Of a stretch of 64,000 bases of DNA, positions 27,346 through 37,413 are shown in pieces (the first letter of the stretch is position 1; each line of letters begins with the position of its first letter). This stretch comes from Pseudomonadota bacterium. Its GTDB lineage: Bacteria > Pseudomonadota > Alphaproteobacteria > Rhizobiales > Hyphomicrobiaceae. The notes under the pieces were generated by a model. It was not told the DNA's origin and did no database searches. It worked only from the letters and a program-made list of their open reading frames with translations. The DNA is taken from contig JAFECE010000007.1 in assembly GCA_018242295.1 (NCBI GenBank), positions 62,001-126,000 of the forward strand. Direction: 5' to 3'. Both the position numbers and the translations under genes were made by a program.

Positions 27346-28221
27346 ATGCTGTCTCGCAGTGCTCGACCAGTAATTGACATGCGGAGCCGCCCGGCTTTTT
27401 TGCATAAATTCTTTGGCTCGACGCCATCCACACCGGAATACGAGGTCGTGCGCTGGCTCAACAAGCGGGTCGGCAGCCGAGATATCGATCACTTCGCGCG
27501 CGCACGCGATCCGAAGGGGTTCGTTGCCGAGATGGACGCGGCCGGGATTACGTCTGCGGTGATGGTTGCTCGCAGCGTGCCCGGTGTGCGCGTCAGCAAC
27601 GATGACCTTGCGGCAGTCGCTAAAACCGCACCCGATAGACTGCTTGCCGTCGCTTCAGTCGATCCGATTGAACTTGGCGTTAAGGAGGCGGTTGCCGAGG
27701 CAACGCGCGCCGTGAAAGAACTTGGTCACAAAGGCATCAACGTCGACGCCGGGTTCTATGCTGAGCCGCTCAAGTCAAACGACGAACGTTTGATGCCGCT
27801 CTATGAGGCATGCCAGACTTTAGGCATTCCGGCCTTCGTGATGTCGGGTCCGACGACGCCCAACCTCGAATTCAACGATCCATTCGCTGTCGAGACAGTC
27901 GCGAAAACGTTCCCAAAACTCAAGATCGTCTGCTGCCACGGCTTCTATCCGCGCGTTGCAGATATAATCACGATCGCATTCCGCAACGAAAACATTTTCG
28001 TCTCGCCGGATATGTATACCTTTGCGCCGGGCGGCGGGCTGTACGTCGAAGCCGCAAATGGCTTCATGAAGGACCAGTTCCTGTTCGGCAGCTCCTATCC
28101 GTTCCGTCCGATGAAGCAGGGCGTCGAAGATTTTCAGGCACTCGGCCTCTCTGATGAAGCTTACGCGGCTGCGACGTATCAAAATGCCCAACGCATTTTC
28201 GGCGTCACCGTAGATGCATGA
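27346..28221 (+). CDS. Amidohydrolase-2-fold protein lacking the usual metal ligands
   Basis: 291 aa from the ATG at 27346, with GAGG 7 nt upstream. The TIM-barrel course of the ACMSD/amidohydrolase-2 family is visible: GFVAEMDAAGITSAVMVARS, DRLLAVASVDP, KGINVDAGF, LMPLYEACQTLGIPAFV, KIVCCHGFYPRV, FGSSYPFRP. However, the N-terminal metal motif DxHxH is IDMRSR here, and the catalytic Asp of FGSDYP is Ser. A classical metal-dependent decarboxylase or hydrolase reaction is thus unlikely; the role in the sulfonate island is unknown. Confidence 0.8.
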   Translation: MLSRSARPVIDMRSRPAFLHKFFGSTPSTPEYEVVRWLNKRVGSRDIDHFARARDPKGFVAEMDAAGITSAVMVARSVPGVRVSNDDLAAVAKTAPDRLLAVASVDPIELGVKEAVAEATRAVKELGHKGINVDAGFYAEPLKSNDERLMPLYEACQTLGIPAFVMSGPTTPNLEFNDPFAVETVAKTFPKLKIVCCHGFYPRVADIITIAFRNENIFVSPDMYTFAPGGGLYVEAANGFMKDQFLFGSSYPFRPMKQGVEDFQALGLSDEAYAAATYQNAQRIFGVTVDA

Positions 28222-28652
28222 GCCGACAGTGCTCAGCATTTGAGCACACTATACAAATCGTCCAAGCGCGGAAAAACGCGACCGCGCTTGGACCGGCATC
28301 GCCCGAACCAAGATGCACGCTGTCTTCTTTCTTTGGGTACCGGCGCTCACACCAGCTTATGAGCGGCAAGATGACAGGTGATCGACTTGCATTAGAGACC
28401 AGCTTCTGAGCGAACAATCGTCCCGTGCGAGCAACCTGTCCCCGAAGACTAGCGCTGAGGTACGGCAGGAACGCCATTTGACGGCAAATTCAATAAGTCG
28501 TTAATTGAAGTAGATACAAATTGCACGAATTAGGAATAATCTGCTCTCACCGAATGGTTTTTTTAAGAAGGGATATACCAACTTCATAATACGCCTTTTG
28601 AGCGTTTGTTGAGCCGGGGAAAGAGCCGGACACGACGCGTGAAGTGGATCCC
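28222..28652. other. Gap before the GGDEF/EAL gene
   Basis: About 430 bp. Apart from the hairpin at 28260-28293, I see only overlapping short ORFs on both strands. The stretch 28490-28580 is AT-rich and may be the GGDEF/EAL promoter. Confidence 0.35.
28260..28293. terminator. Strong hairpin after the amidohydrolase-fold gene
   Basis: A perfect 12-bp stem (GTCCAAGCGCGG / CCGCGCTTGGAC) with a 10-nt loop starts 38 bp after the stop. There is no T-run behind it, so it is a weak or Rho-assisted terminator, or an mRNA 3'-end stabiliser. Confidence 0.5.
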
Positions 28653-31328
28653 ATGCCGCAGAGTTCCGAGCCTCGACGCTTATTCTTCCCATTGGATCCT
28701 GGCGTTATCGGTCTTCGCGGAGACGAGCTTCGTGAGACTATTGGCACTGCGGCAATATTTGGCGTAGTTGCGTATCTATCTGTGGCATTCACGCCGAGCG
28801 GCGGCGTGGCGATGGTTTCACCTTCCAACGGTATCCTGCTTGCCGCACTGCTACTTGTACGCCGCACGTCGTGCCGCGGAGCAATTCTCGTATTCTCGAT
28901 GATTGCAGATATTTTTGCGACTACTGCAATCCATCACACTCTTTGGACCAGTATTGGGCTTTCGCTGATCGACGGCCTCGAAATTTTGATTGCGTTCTCC
29001 ATCCTCGAATCTCGTGAACGCTTACCATTCCATTTCAAAGGCATACCCTCGCTATTGTCATTCAGCATGGCGGTCTTCGCGGCCAGCGCCGCTGCCGCAG
29101 TGCTCTCGGGAACTGTCTGCTCATTCTCGCAAAAGCCAGTCGATGCGCACTCTTTGTTTTCTCTGTTTGCCGCGCACCTGCTAGGCCTTTTCACCGTTAC
29201 ACCGGCGCTCATTCGTTTTCTGGGACGCTCGAAAGCCGCGCACCCAACACCGTCGTTCCATGAACGATTTGGCCTTCTCGGGTTGTTGGTCGTTCTGCCG
29301 GTGATAATGATCGTCTCCTATCAGTCACCTTTTGGTTTCGTGATCCTTCCAATCCTTGTCGCGGTTGCCTATCGGCTCGGACCAAAAGATACGTCTGCGG
29401 CGGTCCTATTGCTATCCACGACGGTTCTGATCTGCTCCGCGCTTGGCTTCGATCCCAGTGCCAACATTGCACCGACCTCGCTCCTGAGCGGCCCGCTGAT
29501 CCTTCAGCTTCGCATTCTCACAACCGTTTTCACGGTCATGCTGTTGGCTGAGACGATTGCGTCACAAGCACGCCTGCGAGCGCGACTGTCGGCCGAATTG
29601 GCCCGCCGCTCGAAATTGAATTGTCACCTCAAGTCACAGGAAGAAGCGCTCACTCTGCAAAAGGCTGAACTCGAAAGAGCTCATAATAGATTGAAGGAAG
29701 CCATCAATATCCTGCCGGAAGGCATGGTCATTCTCGATGCTGATAATCGATATGTCGCCTGGAACAGGCGGTACGCCGAGATCTATAGCCAGACTGCCGA
29801 TTTGCTATCGGTCGGCGGAAACGTCATTCTTGAAAATGGTCTCCATCCAGGAGCTGCAGATCGCGAGGATGCCTCGCTCGCGGATAAGTCGAATTTGCCG
29901 GTGCCTGCGGACCCGCGCGAGCACTTCCTCGATGGTCGCTACTATCTTGTCGAGGAGAAACGGACCAGCGAAGGTGGACTCATAAGTCTGCAAATCGATA
30001 TCACGGATATAAAGAAGCGCGAGAGCTCCGCCGTCTATATGTCGCGACACGATGCACTGACATCGTTGCCAAATCGCCATGTGCTGACCGAGCGCATGCA
30101 CTTAGCCACGACCTGCGAGCATCGAGGGGAGGGCATGGCCCTTCTGCTTCTGGACCTCGATAATTTCAAGACGGTGAATGATACGCTCGGGCACGCCGCA
30201 GGGGATGAATTGCTGCAGGCTGTGGCTGACCGGCTCAGAAATGCACTCCGGGAAAGTGATACAGTAGCCAGACTTGGCGGCGACGAGTTTGCTGTGTTGG
30301 TGAAGGTTTCGCAGCCGGAAACGGCGGGTGCTACTGCCGCTCGGATTCTCAATGTATTAAAAAATCCTGTTCGCATTGGCGGCAAGGATGTGGTGTGCAG
30401 CGCAAGCATCGGCATTGCGATCACCCCCGACCATAGCAGCGAAGCTATCGAACTCTTCCGGCTGGCCGATCTTGCACTCTATGCCGCTAAAGAGATGGGA
30501 CGCGGCACCTATCGGATATTCGAGCCCGAATTGGACATCAAGTTCAAGGCCAAGGCTCAGCTTGAAACAGAGGTTCGCGAGGCCATTATTGGCAAGCAAT
30601 TCGAAATTCACTACCAGCTGATCACCTGCCTTTCGACGCTGAAGCCCATAGGGGCTGAGGCCCTCGTGAGATGGAGCCACCCGCGTCAAGGCTCCGCATC
30701 GACCGCAGACTTCATAATGATTGCCGAGGAGATTGGATTGATCTCCGAACTCGGAGCCGAAATTCTTCGGCGAGCCTGTTTTGAGGCAGTGACATGGCCG
30801 GACGAAATGAGTGTCTCGGTAAACGTCACCGCTACGGAACTAGAGGCCGACAGTTTCATCGATACGGTCAAGTCCGCTCTGGCCGATTCAGGCCTTGCCG
30901 GCGACCGCCTCATTATTGAGGTCACAGAATCGACAGTGATGAAGGATGTCGAGCGCTCGGCCCGCATTCTGCGAAATATAAGAGAATTGGGTGTTGAAGT
31001 GGCCATGGACGATTTCGGCACCGGTTACTCGTCCCTAGGATCTCTGGCCAAGGTACCCTTCCAAAAAATCAAGATCGATCGGTCGTTCGTGCGCGACCTC
31101 GCAGCATCTCCCGAAGCCCGTGCGATCCTCGCCACTATTGTTGATCTCGCCAAAACACTTGGCATGACCACCACGGCCGAGGGCATCGAGACTGCAGAAC
31201 AGCTCAGCATTGTCAAAGATTACGGTTGCACGTTAGTGCAGGGCTATTTGTTCCATCGGCCACAGCAGGCAGAGCAGGTTCGAGCACTTCTGTGGAATGC
31301 CCGCGTTGCTGAACAGAATGCAGCGTAG
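28653..31328 (+). CDS. MASE1-PAS-GGDEF-EAL cyclic-di-GMP protein
   Basis: 891 aa from the ATG at 28653 (a GTG at 28644 is in frame). The MASE1-like membrane sensor has about eight helices (residues about 30-310). Next come a coiled segment, a PAS domain (about 345-455), GGDEF (about 470-620) with RLGGDEFAVLV intact, and EAL (about 640-885) with EALVRW, DDFGTGYSS and EGIET. Both active-site sets look complete, although the usual YQP of EAL is YQL. It could both make and break c-di-GMP. Convergent with the decarboxylase gene 11 bp away. Confidence 0.92.
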   Translation: MPQSSEPRRLFFPLDPGVIGLRGDELRETIGTAAIFGVVAYLSVAFTPSGGVAMVSPSNGILLAALLLVRRTSCRGAILVFSMIADIFATTAIHHTLWTSIGLSLIDGLEILIAFSILESRERLPFHFKGIPSLLSFSMAVFAASAAAAVLSGTVCSFSQKPVDAHSLFSLFAAHLLGLFTVTPALIRFLGRSKAAHPTPSFHERFGLLGLLVVLPVIMIVSYQSPFGFVILPILVAVAYRLGPKDTSAAVLLLSTTVLICSALGFDPSANIAPTSLLSGPLILQLRILTTVFTVMLLAETIASQARLRARLSAELARRSKLNCHLKSQEEALTLQKAELERAHNRLKEAINILPEGMVILDADNRYVAWNRRYAEIYSQTADLLSVGGNVILENGLHPGAADREDASLADKSNLPVPADPREHFLDGRYYLVEEKRTSEGGLISLQIDITDIKKRESSAVYMSRHDALTSLPNRHVLTERMHLATTCEHRGEGMALLLLDLDNFKTVNDTLGHAAGDELLQAVADRLRNALRESDTVARLGGDEFAVLVKVSQPETAGATAARILNVLKNPVRIGGKDVVCSASIGIAITPDHSSEAIELFRLADLALYAAKEMGRGTYRIFEPELDIKFKAKAQLETEVREAIIGKQFEIHYQLITCLSTLKPIGAEALVRWSHPRQGSASTADFIMIAEEIGLISELGAEILRRACFEAVTWPDEMSVSVNVTATELEADSFIDTVKSALADSGLAGDRLIIEVTESTVMKDVERSARILRNIRELGVEVAMDDFGTGYSSLGSLAKVPFQKIKIDRSFVRDLAASPEARAILATIVDLAKTLGMTTTAEGIETAEQLSIVKDYGCTLVQGYLFHRPQQAEQVRALLWNARVAEQNAA

Positions 31329-31339
31329 CTCCACAACAG

Positions 31340-33013
31340 CTACTTGGAACTCTTCCCCGAAAAGCGCGCGCGCCCTTTTTCAGGAGACAGCTCGGCGCCC
31401 AACTGCTTCAGCGCGTCGGACGTATCGAACCTTTCGAGCATGATTTCAATCAAGACGGGTCCATCGTTTGTCGCCCGGGCATGCGCGAGTGCATCCTCAA
31501 GTTCGTCTTCTGTCGTCACGCGCCGGCCCCAGCCTCCGCCGAAAACCTCCGGGAGCTTGTGATAGGCCCACGGTTGAATATCGTTATAAGGCCCCTCGTG
31601 GATGACCCGTTCGGTTGTGTAGCCATCGTTATTCAGGAGAAGCACAATGGCATTGCTCTTTCGTCGACAAAGCGAAGAGAGTTCCTGGGCCGTCATCTGA
31701 AAAGCGCCATCACCGATGAACGTAACCGGCCGTCGCAACGGATCGGCGAGCGCTGCGCCGAGCGTCGCAGGAAGTGCATAGCCGATCGAGAGGTAAAAGG
31801 CCTGGCCGATAAAGCCGACATCGTGGTGCATCACGAGGTCCGCAGCTAGGAAAATTGAGTCACCGGTTTCCGCAATGACCGTCGTGGCTTCTCCGATGAA
31901 GGCGTTGATCCGCTTTGCGACGCGGCTCACCGTCAGGGCGCGACCGGGCTCGACCGTAAATCCGGTGTCCAACAAGCGCGAAACGCTCGTGAAAGGCGGA
32001 TGAGATAGACCGCCTTCCGGCATGCGGTCAGCCAATCCCGCGACCACATCGCCGATCCATACCTGTTCGTAGACATGTTGGCTGATCTTCAAGCGTCCGG
32101 AGTTCGCGAGGATCATGTGACGGCCCTCGAGCCGGCCGGTGTGCACACCGAAGTTGATATCGCTGATCCAGGCCCCAAGGCACAGCAGGACATCACTATT
32201 CTCAACGATGTCGCAGATCGTCGGACGCGAGGTTCCGCCCTCATAGACACCAATCGCCTGCGGATGAAGTTCGGAAATGACCGTCTTTCCGAGCAGCGTC
32301 GTCGCAACGGGCAGGGCGCTCGCCTCAACAAGCCGGCGGAATTCTTGCATTAGGCCGTAACGATGCAGTTCGACGCCACCCAGAATAACCGGTCGGCGCG
32401 CCGTTGAGAGAAGCGCCATCACCTCATCGAGCGCCTCTCCCAGCGCATCAGGATCGGACGGCGGCCGCGCAGGCGGAGCGAAGGTGCCTGGCACTTGGCA
32501 CGGCCGATCCACCATATCGACAGGGATCTCGATCATGATCGGCCGCTTTTCGGCTATACAGAGGGCAAGCGCCCGATCGATGCGCTGTGGTGCATCGACG
32601 GCATCGTCCAACAACACAGAGGCCACCGTGATGTGGGAATAGGCATGCTGCATCGTTGCGACATCTCCCACACCGTGGTGCAATAGCATGGGGGAACGCC
32701 GTTGCATCGTGCGCGGCCCGCCGACCAGGACGACAAGCGGCACTTGCTCCGCGTAGGCGCCCGCTACAGCGTTCATGGCACTGAAGCCACCCACTCCCCA
32801 GGTGACGCAGATGCAGCCTATGCCGTTGATGCGAGCATAGGCGTCCGCGGCATAGCCAGCGTTGAGTTCATTACAAGTGCCGACGAATTCGATGCCGGAC
32901 TCGATGAGACGGTCCATGAACGTCAACACATAATCGCCTGGCACGCCGAATGCATGCTTGAGACCGATCTGCTTCAGTCGGTCAATGAGATATGTGGCGA
33001 CCGTCACTTGCAT
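31340..33013 (-). CDS. ThDP-dependent 2-oxo acid decarboxylase (indolepyruvate/pyruvate decarboxylase family)
   Basis: 557 aa, normal length for the family. The catalytic Glu is in CNELNAGYAADAYAR, the His pair in LLHHGVGD, and the ThDP/Mg motif runs GDGAFQMTAQELSS to NNDGYTTERVIH. These enzymes decarboxylate pyruvate, phenylpyruvate or indolepyruvate to aldehydes. Substrate choice cannot be decided here, but the overall sequence is closer to IpdC-type than to acetolactate synthase. The gene is monocistronic as far as seen. Confidence 0.9.
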   Translation of the reverse strand: MQVTVATYLIDRLKQIGLKHAFGVPGDYVLTFMDRLIESGIEFVGTCNELNAGYAADAYARINGIGCICVTWGVGGFSAMNAVAGAYAEQVPLVVLVGGPRTMQRRSPMLLHHGVGDVATMQHAYSHITVASVLLDDAVDAPQRIDRALALCIAEKRPIMIEIPVDMVDRPCQVPGTFAPPARPPSDPDALGEALDEVMALLSTARRPVILGGVELHRYGLMQEFRRLVEASALPVATTLLGKTVISELHPQAIGVYEGGTSRPTICDIVENSDVLLCLGAWISDINFGVHTGRLEGRHMILANSGRLKISQHVYEQVWIGDVVAGLADRMPEGGLSHPPFTSVSRLLDTGFTVEPGRALTVSRVAKRINAFIGEATTVIAETGDSIFLAADLVMHHDVGFIGQAFYLSIGYALPATLGAALADPLRRPVTFIGDGAFQMTAQELSSLCRRKSNAIVLLLNNDGYTTERVIHEGPYNDIQPWAYHKLPEVFGGGWGRRVTTEDELEDALAHARATNDGPVLIEIMLERFDTSDALKQLGAELSPEKGRARFSGKSSK

Positions 33014-33196
33014 TGTATTCCTTCTTAGGTGGCGAACCCAAAAGCATCACACAATCTTAAAGCCAGTGCGATCAATTTTGGACGATCGGCATCGTCCGAC
33101 AGCGTATGTTTCGAAAAACACTCCACGCTACAGTATAATGAGAACTCCAGCGCGGCAGTCCCGATTGTAGTTGGTTGGAGCGATGGGACTTCAATT

Positions 33197-33988
33197 ATGC
33201 AGGAAAGTAGTGGCAGCTCGTCTCGAATCTCCGGTGTTCTCCTAGATTTAGGGGGCGTCATTTACGTGGGCAGTACTCCCATCAAAGGAGCGCTTGCAGC
33301 GGTCGAGCGGCTTCGCCATGCTGGTCTACCGCTCCGCTTCATCACAAATACAACCAGGCGCTCAAGGCGTCAGGTGCTCGACGATTTATACCGGATGGGT
33401 CTGCGTGTCTCAAACGACGAGCTGTTGACGCCGGCCACACTAGTGCGGGCATACTTGGAAAAGCACACGCTATCGCCATTCCTGGTCGTTCATCGCGAAT
33501 TGGAAGAGGACTTTGCGGATCTCCCTTCTGACCGGAAAGTGGCTGTCGTCGTCGGAGACGCGGGGGAATACTTCACCTACGACCGGCTCAATTGCGCTTA
33601 CCGGAAGATCACGGAAGGCGCACCACTTTTGGCGCTCGCAAAGAACCGAAACTTCAAGGACGCAGATGGCGAATTGAGCCTCGACGCCGGCCCATTCGTC
33701 GCCGCGCTCGAATTTGCAACCAACTGTCGGGCCATACTTTTTGGCAAACCGTCGTCGGATTTCTTCGGCGCTGCCGTCGAAGATCTCGAATATCCCGCGA
33801 GCAAGGTCATTATGATCGGCGACGATGCAGAAGCCGATATTGAAGGCGCAATTTCAGCGGGCTCAATGGGCGTTCTCGTTCGAACCGGTAAATATCGTCC
33901 GGGAGATGAATCTAAATTGTCCTCTCCACCCGACCTCGTCGCCGAAAACCTCGAGGAGGCAGCTCAATGGATTTTGGCGCACCGTTGA
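33197..33988 (+). CDS. HAD-IIA family hydrolase (LHPP/NagD-like)
   Basis: 263 aa from the ATG at 33197; the open frame reaches 33029 and the true start could be upstream. HAD motifs: I is LLDLGGVIYVG, II is FITNTTRRS, and III/IV are GKPSSDFFGAAVEDL and MIGDDAEADIEGA. The order with a C2 cap matches NagD/LHPP phosphatases, which hydrolyse small phosphoesters or pyrophosphate bonds. In motif I the second Asp (general acid/base) is replaced by Gly; LHPP also departs there. Substrate unknown. Confidence 0.85.
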   Translation: MQESSGSSSRISGVLLDLGGVIYVGSTPIKGALAAVERLRHAGLPLRFITNTTRRSRRQVLDDLYRMGLRVSNDELLTPATLVRAYLEKHTLSPFLVVHRELEEDFADLPSDRKVAVVVGDAGEYFTYDRLNCAYRKITEGAPLLALAKNRNFKDADGELSLDAGPFVAALEFATNCRAILFGKPSSDFFGAAVEDLEYPASKVIMIGDDAEADIEGAISAGSMGVLVRTGKYRPGDESKLSSPPDLVAENLEEAAQWILAHR

Positions 33989-34015
33989 GGTTAGCGGCGT
34001 GACGCCGGCGGTCGG

Positions 34016-34780
34016 CTAGCTCCCCTCGCCCGGGCGTTTGCCAAGATGACCGAGGAGGTCCATCGGCAGCGGGAAGACGACGGTCGAGGAGCGTTCGCCG
34101 GCGACGTCGTGGAGCGCCGCAAAATAGCGCAGCTGCATCGCCTGCGGCTCCCGCGCCAGTATGCGGCCAGCCTCGACGAGTTTCTCGGCCGCCTGCTGCT
34201 CGCCCTCGGCGTTGATCACCTTGGCGCGGCGAAGACGCTCGGCCTCGGCCTGCTTGGCGATGGCGCGCACCATATTCTCGGCGAGGTCGATATCCTTGAT
34301 CTCGATATTTGCCACCTTGATGCCCCAGGCATCGGTTTGCTGGTCGAGGATCTCCTGGATGTCAGCGTTGAGCCGGTCGCGCTCGGCCAGCATCTCGTCG
34401 AGCTCGTGCTTGCCGAGCACCGAGCGCAGCGTCGTTTGCGCGAGCTGGCTGGTCGCAGCCATGAAGTCCTCGACCTTGATAATCGCCCGTTCGGGATCGA
34501 TGATCCGGAAGTAAAGCACGGCGTTGACCTTGACCGAGACGTTGTCGCGCGAGATCACGTCCTGCGGCGGCACGTTGTGCACGACGACCCGAAGATCGAC
34601 CTTCACCATCTGCTGCACGAAGGGCACGAGGATGATGAGGCCGGGGCCCTTGACCCCGGTGAAGCGGCCAAGCGTGAAAATCACGCCACGCTGATATTCG
34701 CGCAGGATGCGGATCGCCGCGGACAGGAAGATGACGGCGACCACGGCGACGAGCAGGTAGGGCAGATAATCGAGCGTCAT
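34016..34780 (-). CDS. Slipin (stomatin/prohibitin SPFH family)
   Basis: 254 aa with an N-terminal membrane anchor (about residues 5-25). The SPFH domain contains [46 protein letters not shown] and [15 protein letters not shown], followed by an Ala/Glu-rich coiled coil (residues about 170-215). Slipins form membrane microdomain scaffolds and are classic partners of NfeD proteases. The start overlaps the NfeD stop by 4 bp, so they are translationally coupled. Confidence 0.93.
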   Translation of the reverse strand: MTLDYLPYLLVAVVAVIFLSAAIRILREYQRGVIFTLGRFTGVKGPGLIILVPFVQQMVKVDLRVVVHNVPPQDVISRDNVSVKVNAVLYFRIIDPERAIIKVEDFMAATSQLAQTTLRSVLGKHELDEMLAERDRLNADIQEILDQQTDAWGIKVANIEIKDIDLAENMVRAIAKQAEAERLRRAKVINAEGEQQAAEKLVEAGRILAREPQAMQLRYFAALHDVAGERSSTVVFPLPMDLLGHLGKRPGEGS

Positions 34781-36207
34781 AGAGGCTCTCCTTCGGCGGC
34801 CACCGTATCCGGCCGGCGCCGCACCATCAGAGTGAGGCCGCTGACGGTCGCCACCTCGACCGTCTCGCCGGGAGTGAAGGTTTCGTCGCCGCGGGCTCGC
34901 CAGCGCTCGCCATTGGCGCGCACGTGACCCTCCCCCACCTGCCAGTCGAGGATCTTCGCCGGCAGGCCCTGCATCGCCTCGCAGCCGGCGCGCGGCTGGC
35001 GGCGGCGCGCCCGCCAGAGCGCACGACCAACGACGACAACCAGAGCGAAGACCAGCGTAGCGGCGACGCCGACGACAGCCGGCGAGAGGCGGAAGCCGGG
35101 CGCCTCGACCTTGAACAGCATCGCCGTGCCGAGCAGGAAGGCGGCGAGGCCGCCGAGGCCAAGGATGACGGTGGGGTTGAAGGCCTCGACAATCAGGAAG
35201 GTCAGCCCGAGCAGCATCAACGCGAGGCCGGCATAGTCGATCGGCAGCAGATTAAGCGCATAGAGGCCGAGCAGGAGCGCGATGGTGCCGACGACGCCGG
35301 GGGCCACGGCGCCGGGGCTCGTAAACTCGAAGATCAAGCCGTAGACGCCGACGAGCATCAATATGACGGCGACATTCGGATCGGTAATCACTGAGAGCAG
35401 ACGGATGAGCCAGCCAGGTTGCAGCACCTCGGCGGTGAGGCCGCGGGTTGCCAGATGCTCCGAGACGCCACCAGTCACGGCGACCGTACGGCCGTCGATC
35501 TTCGCCAACAGCTCGGTCGTGTCTGAGACCACGAGATCGATCACGCCGGCCCGCAGCGCTGCGTTGGCCGAGAGACTTGCAGCCTGACGCACGGCCTTCT
35601 CCGCCCAGTCGGCATTGCGGCCGCGCAGTTCGGCCAGGCTGCGGATGAAGGCGACGGCGTCATTGGTCATCTTCGCCGTCATGGCGTCTTGTGCGGGCGC
35701 CGGCGTCGCACCCTTGTCGCTACCGCCATGATCTCCCTTATCCGGTTGGCCGGGAAGGCCCGGCATGGGGGCGCCGATTTCGACCGGCGTTGCGGCACCG
35801 AGATTGGTTCCAGGCGCCATGGCCGCAACATGCGTCGCATAAAGGATGTAAGTGCCGGCACTCGCCGCATGGGCACCAGACGGTGCCACAAAGCCGACGA
35901 CCGGAACCGGCGATGCGAGCACGTCGGCGATGATCTCGCGCATGCTTGTGACAAGGCCGCCGGGCGTGTTGAGGCGCAGGATGACAATTTCCGCGCGGCG
36001 CTCATCTGCGTTCGCCAGCGCTTCCTTCACTTGCCGGGCGGTGGCGGGGCCGATCGCGCCGTCGATATCAATCTCAAGAGCAAGTTTAGTGGAACCCGCC
36101 TTGTCGGCCGCAAGGGGCGGCGAGAAGGTCGCCACGGCAGCGGCGAAAGCGGCTGCAACAAGAAAAGGCGCGCGCACCAGTTTCACACGCTCATAGCTCC
36201 CTTCCAA
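34777..36207 (-). CDS. NfeD-family membrane serine protease
   Basis: 476 aa, the long NfeD form: signal/anchor (about residues 10-34), ClpP-class protease domain (about 40-245), four or five membrane helices (about 265-405) and a C-terminal OB-fold NfeD domain. By comparison with the archaeal 1510-N protease, the nucleophile is Ser116 in AASAGTY and the base Lys179 in AMTAKMTND; both are present. The archaeal enzyme cleaves the hydrophobic tail of its partner stomatin, and the slipin gene follows directly. The block 34.0-36.2 kb is visibly richer in GC than its surroundings. Confidence 0.92.
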   Translation of the reverse strand: MEGSYERVKLVRAPFLVAAAFAAAVATFSPPLAADKAGSTKLALEIDIDGAIGPATARQVKEALANADERRAEIVILRLNTPGGLVTSMREIIADVLASPVPVVGFVAPSGAHAASAGTYILYATHVAAMAPGTNLGAATPVEIGAPMPGLPGQPDKGDHGGSDKGATPAPAQDAMTAKMTNDAVAFIRSLAELRGRNADWAEKAVRQAASLSANAALRAGVIDLVVSDTTELLAKIDGRTVAVTGGVSEHLATRGLTAEVLQPGWLIRLLSVITDPNVAVILMLVGVYGLIFEFTSPGAVAPGVVGTIALLLGLYALNLLPIDYAGLALMLLGLTFLIVEAFNPTVILGLGGLAAFLLGTAMLFKVEAPGFRLSPAVVGVAATLVFALVVVVGRALWRARRRQPRAGCEAMQGLPAKILDWQVGEGHVRANGERWRARGDETFTPGETVEVATVSGLTLMVRRRPDTVAAEGEPL

Positions 36208-36338
36208 GCCGATCGCGTCACGCGAGAAGCCCGTACAAAAGCAATCAACGCCGCAGTGGATCTATTGTCCAAGCGAGCGGCGGCTTAAGTCCGCAAACCT
36301 CCGCGCACATCACCGGCCCCGCAGGGCAACGGGTCGGC

Positions 36339-36566
36339 TCAGGGCGAGCTGGCCCCATGTGCCTGCCGCTCGGCGTCGTCGGCAGCCCGACGAAAGTCGT
36401 CGGCTTCCTTTTGCCAAGCTGACTCATTGCCGAACAGGGACGGAGAGATGACGAGGACCGCGAAAAACGACATATGCTCGAGCATCTCCAGCGATGGCAC
36501 TTCGCGCTCAACACTCCGCGCGTCGGCCGTCTCGTAGATGATGCTTTGCGGAAGAGTGGTCCCCAT
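36339..36566 (-). CDS. Small hypothetical protein
   Basis: 75 aa from the ATG at 36566, with GGAGGG 7 nt upstream. It begins MGTTLPQSIIYETADA, has a short hydrophobic stretch (MSFFAVLVISPSLFG) and ends in a charged helix. No family recognised. Lies 130 bp upstream of the NfeD gene on the same strand. Confidence 0.5.
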   Translation of the reverse strand: MGTTLPQSIIYETADARSVEREVPSLEMLEHMSFFAVLVISPSLFGNESAWQKEADDFRRAADDAERQAHGASSP

Positions 36567-36688
36567 CGGAACACCCTCCATGCAATACCGGCACCAATCG
36601 CCGGCATTTCAACAAAAACATGGGCAACTCGTACCGGGGTTTCAATGCCCGGGTCGTTAGCTGCCGAAAATATTCATAACCTAACGGA

Positions 36689-36904
36689 TTACGCAGCCGA
36701 CGCCATCAGACGCTCGACCGTCGCCGCGAAGTGACCGCACCAATCTTTCTTTTCTACCACCGGCCACACTCCATGACCGTTGGAGGCTGATTGAGCCATA
36801 GGCGGATTATAGCGGCACAGGCCGGTGTCTTTTTCCTTATGCTTCGTGGCAGTCTTGCTTTGATTATCGAAGAATTGGCAATTTCCGCAGGCACAGGTGG
36901 TCAT
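36689..36904 (-). CDS. Small Cys-rich (probably metal-binding) protein
   Basis: 71 aa from the ATG at 36904, preceded by AGGAGG at 6 nt. Five Cys plus a His occur in the arrangement CACGNC, GLCRYNPP and DWCGHF, typical of a zinc or iron-sulfur knuckle. No signal peptide or membrane helix, so it is cytoplasmic. I recall similar small proteins in other Proteobacteria but cannot name a characterised one. Confidence 0.65.
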   Translation of the reverse strand: MTTCACGNCQFFDNQSKTATKHKEKDTGLCRYNPPMAQSASNGHGVWPVVEKKDWCGHFAATVERLMASAA

Positions 36905-37061
36905 TGGATGCCTCCTAGTCCGAGTTGGCAGTTCTCGCGCAAAACCGCGTCTCAAAAAGCGCTGTTGTTATACTCCATTTCTCGAGATCTGGCTTGAGCC
37001 ATCGCAAGACGACGCATCCTGGACGGGCCCCAAGCGCCCATGACCCGAACCGGATCTCCCG

Positions 37062-37310
37062 TCAGGCTCTGCCCATCGCCAGCGCACTTTTTGCGTCGCT
37101 CCGGACAGCTTCCAGAGCCAAAATCGCATCGTCGACAAAACGATCAATCTCGGCTGCAGTCATCAGATGCGGAGAAATGGGTAGATCAGCCACCCGGCTG
37201 AGGGCGCTGGATTTCACATAGATTTGGACGAATGCCGGCGTCAAACGAGCGTCGTCATCGCCCGCTGAAAAATGAAACCCAAACCGGCCTTTTGTTTCTT
37301 CGATTTGCAT
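37062..37310 (-). CDS. Small hypothetical protein
   Basis: 82 aa from the ATG at 37310, with GGAG 7 nt upstream. It begins MQIEETKGRFGFHFSAGDDD; the rest reads as a mixed alpha/beta domain with a C-terminal helix (AAEIDRFVDDAILALEAVRSDAK). Soluble. Family not recognised. Confidence 0.55.
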   Translation of the reverse strand: MQIEETKGRFGFHFSAGDDDARLTPAFVQIYVKSSALSRVADLPISPHLMTAAEIDRFVDDAILALEAVRSDAKSALAMGRA

Positions 37311-37413
37311 CGCGGGTCTCCACACGCACCAGCTCGTCAGACGTACCGGCCGCTATATCTTCAGCTCGACATCGGTCCGCATTTATGTGACGGCAGCCGG
37401 ACCCGCTTGTGGT

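Noticed and set aside
34046-34927. 293-aa plus-strand ORF opposite slipin
   Set aside because: GC-rich antisense frame of slipin/NfeD; His/Asp/Leu-rich shadow with no family.
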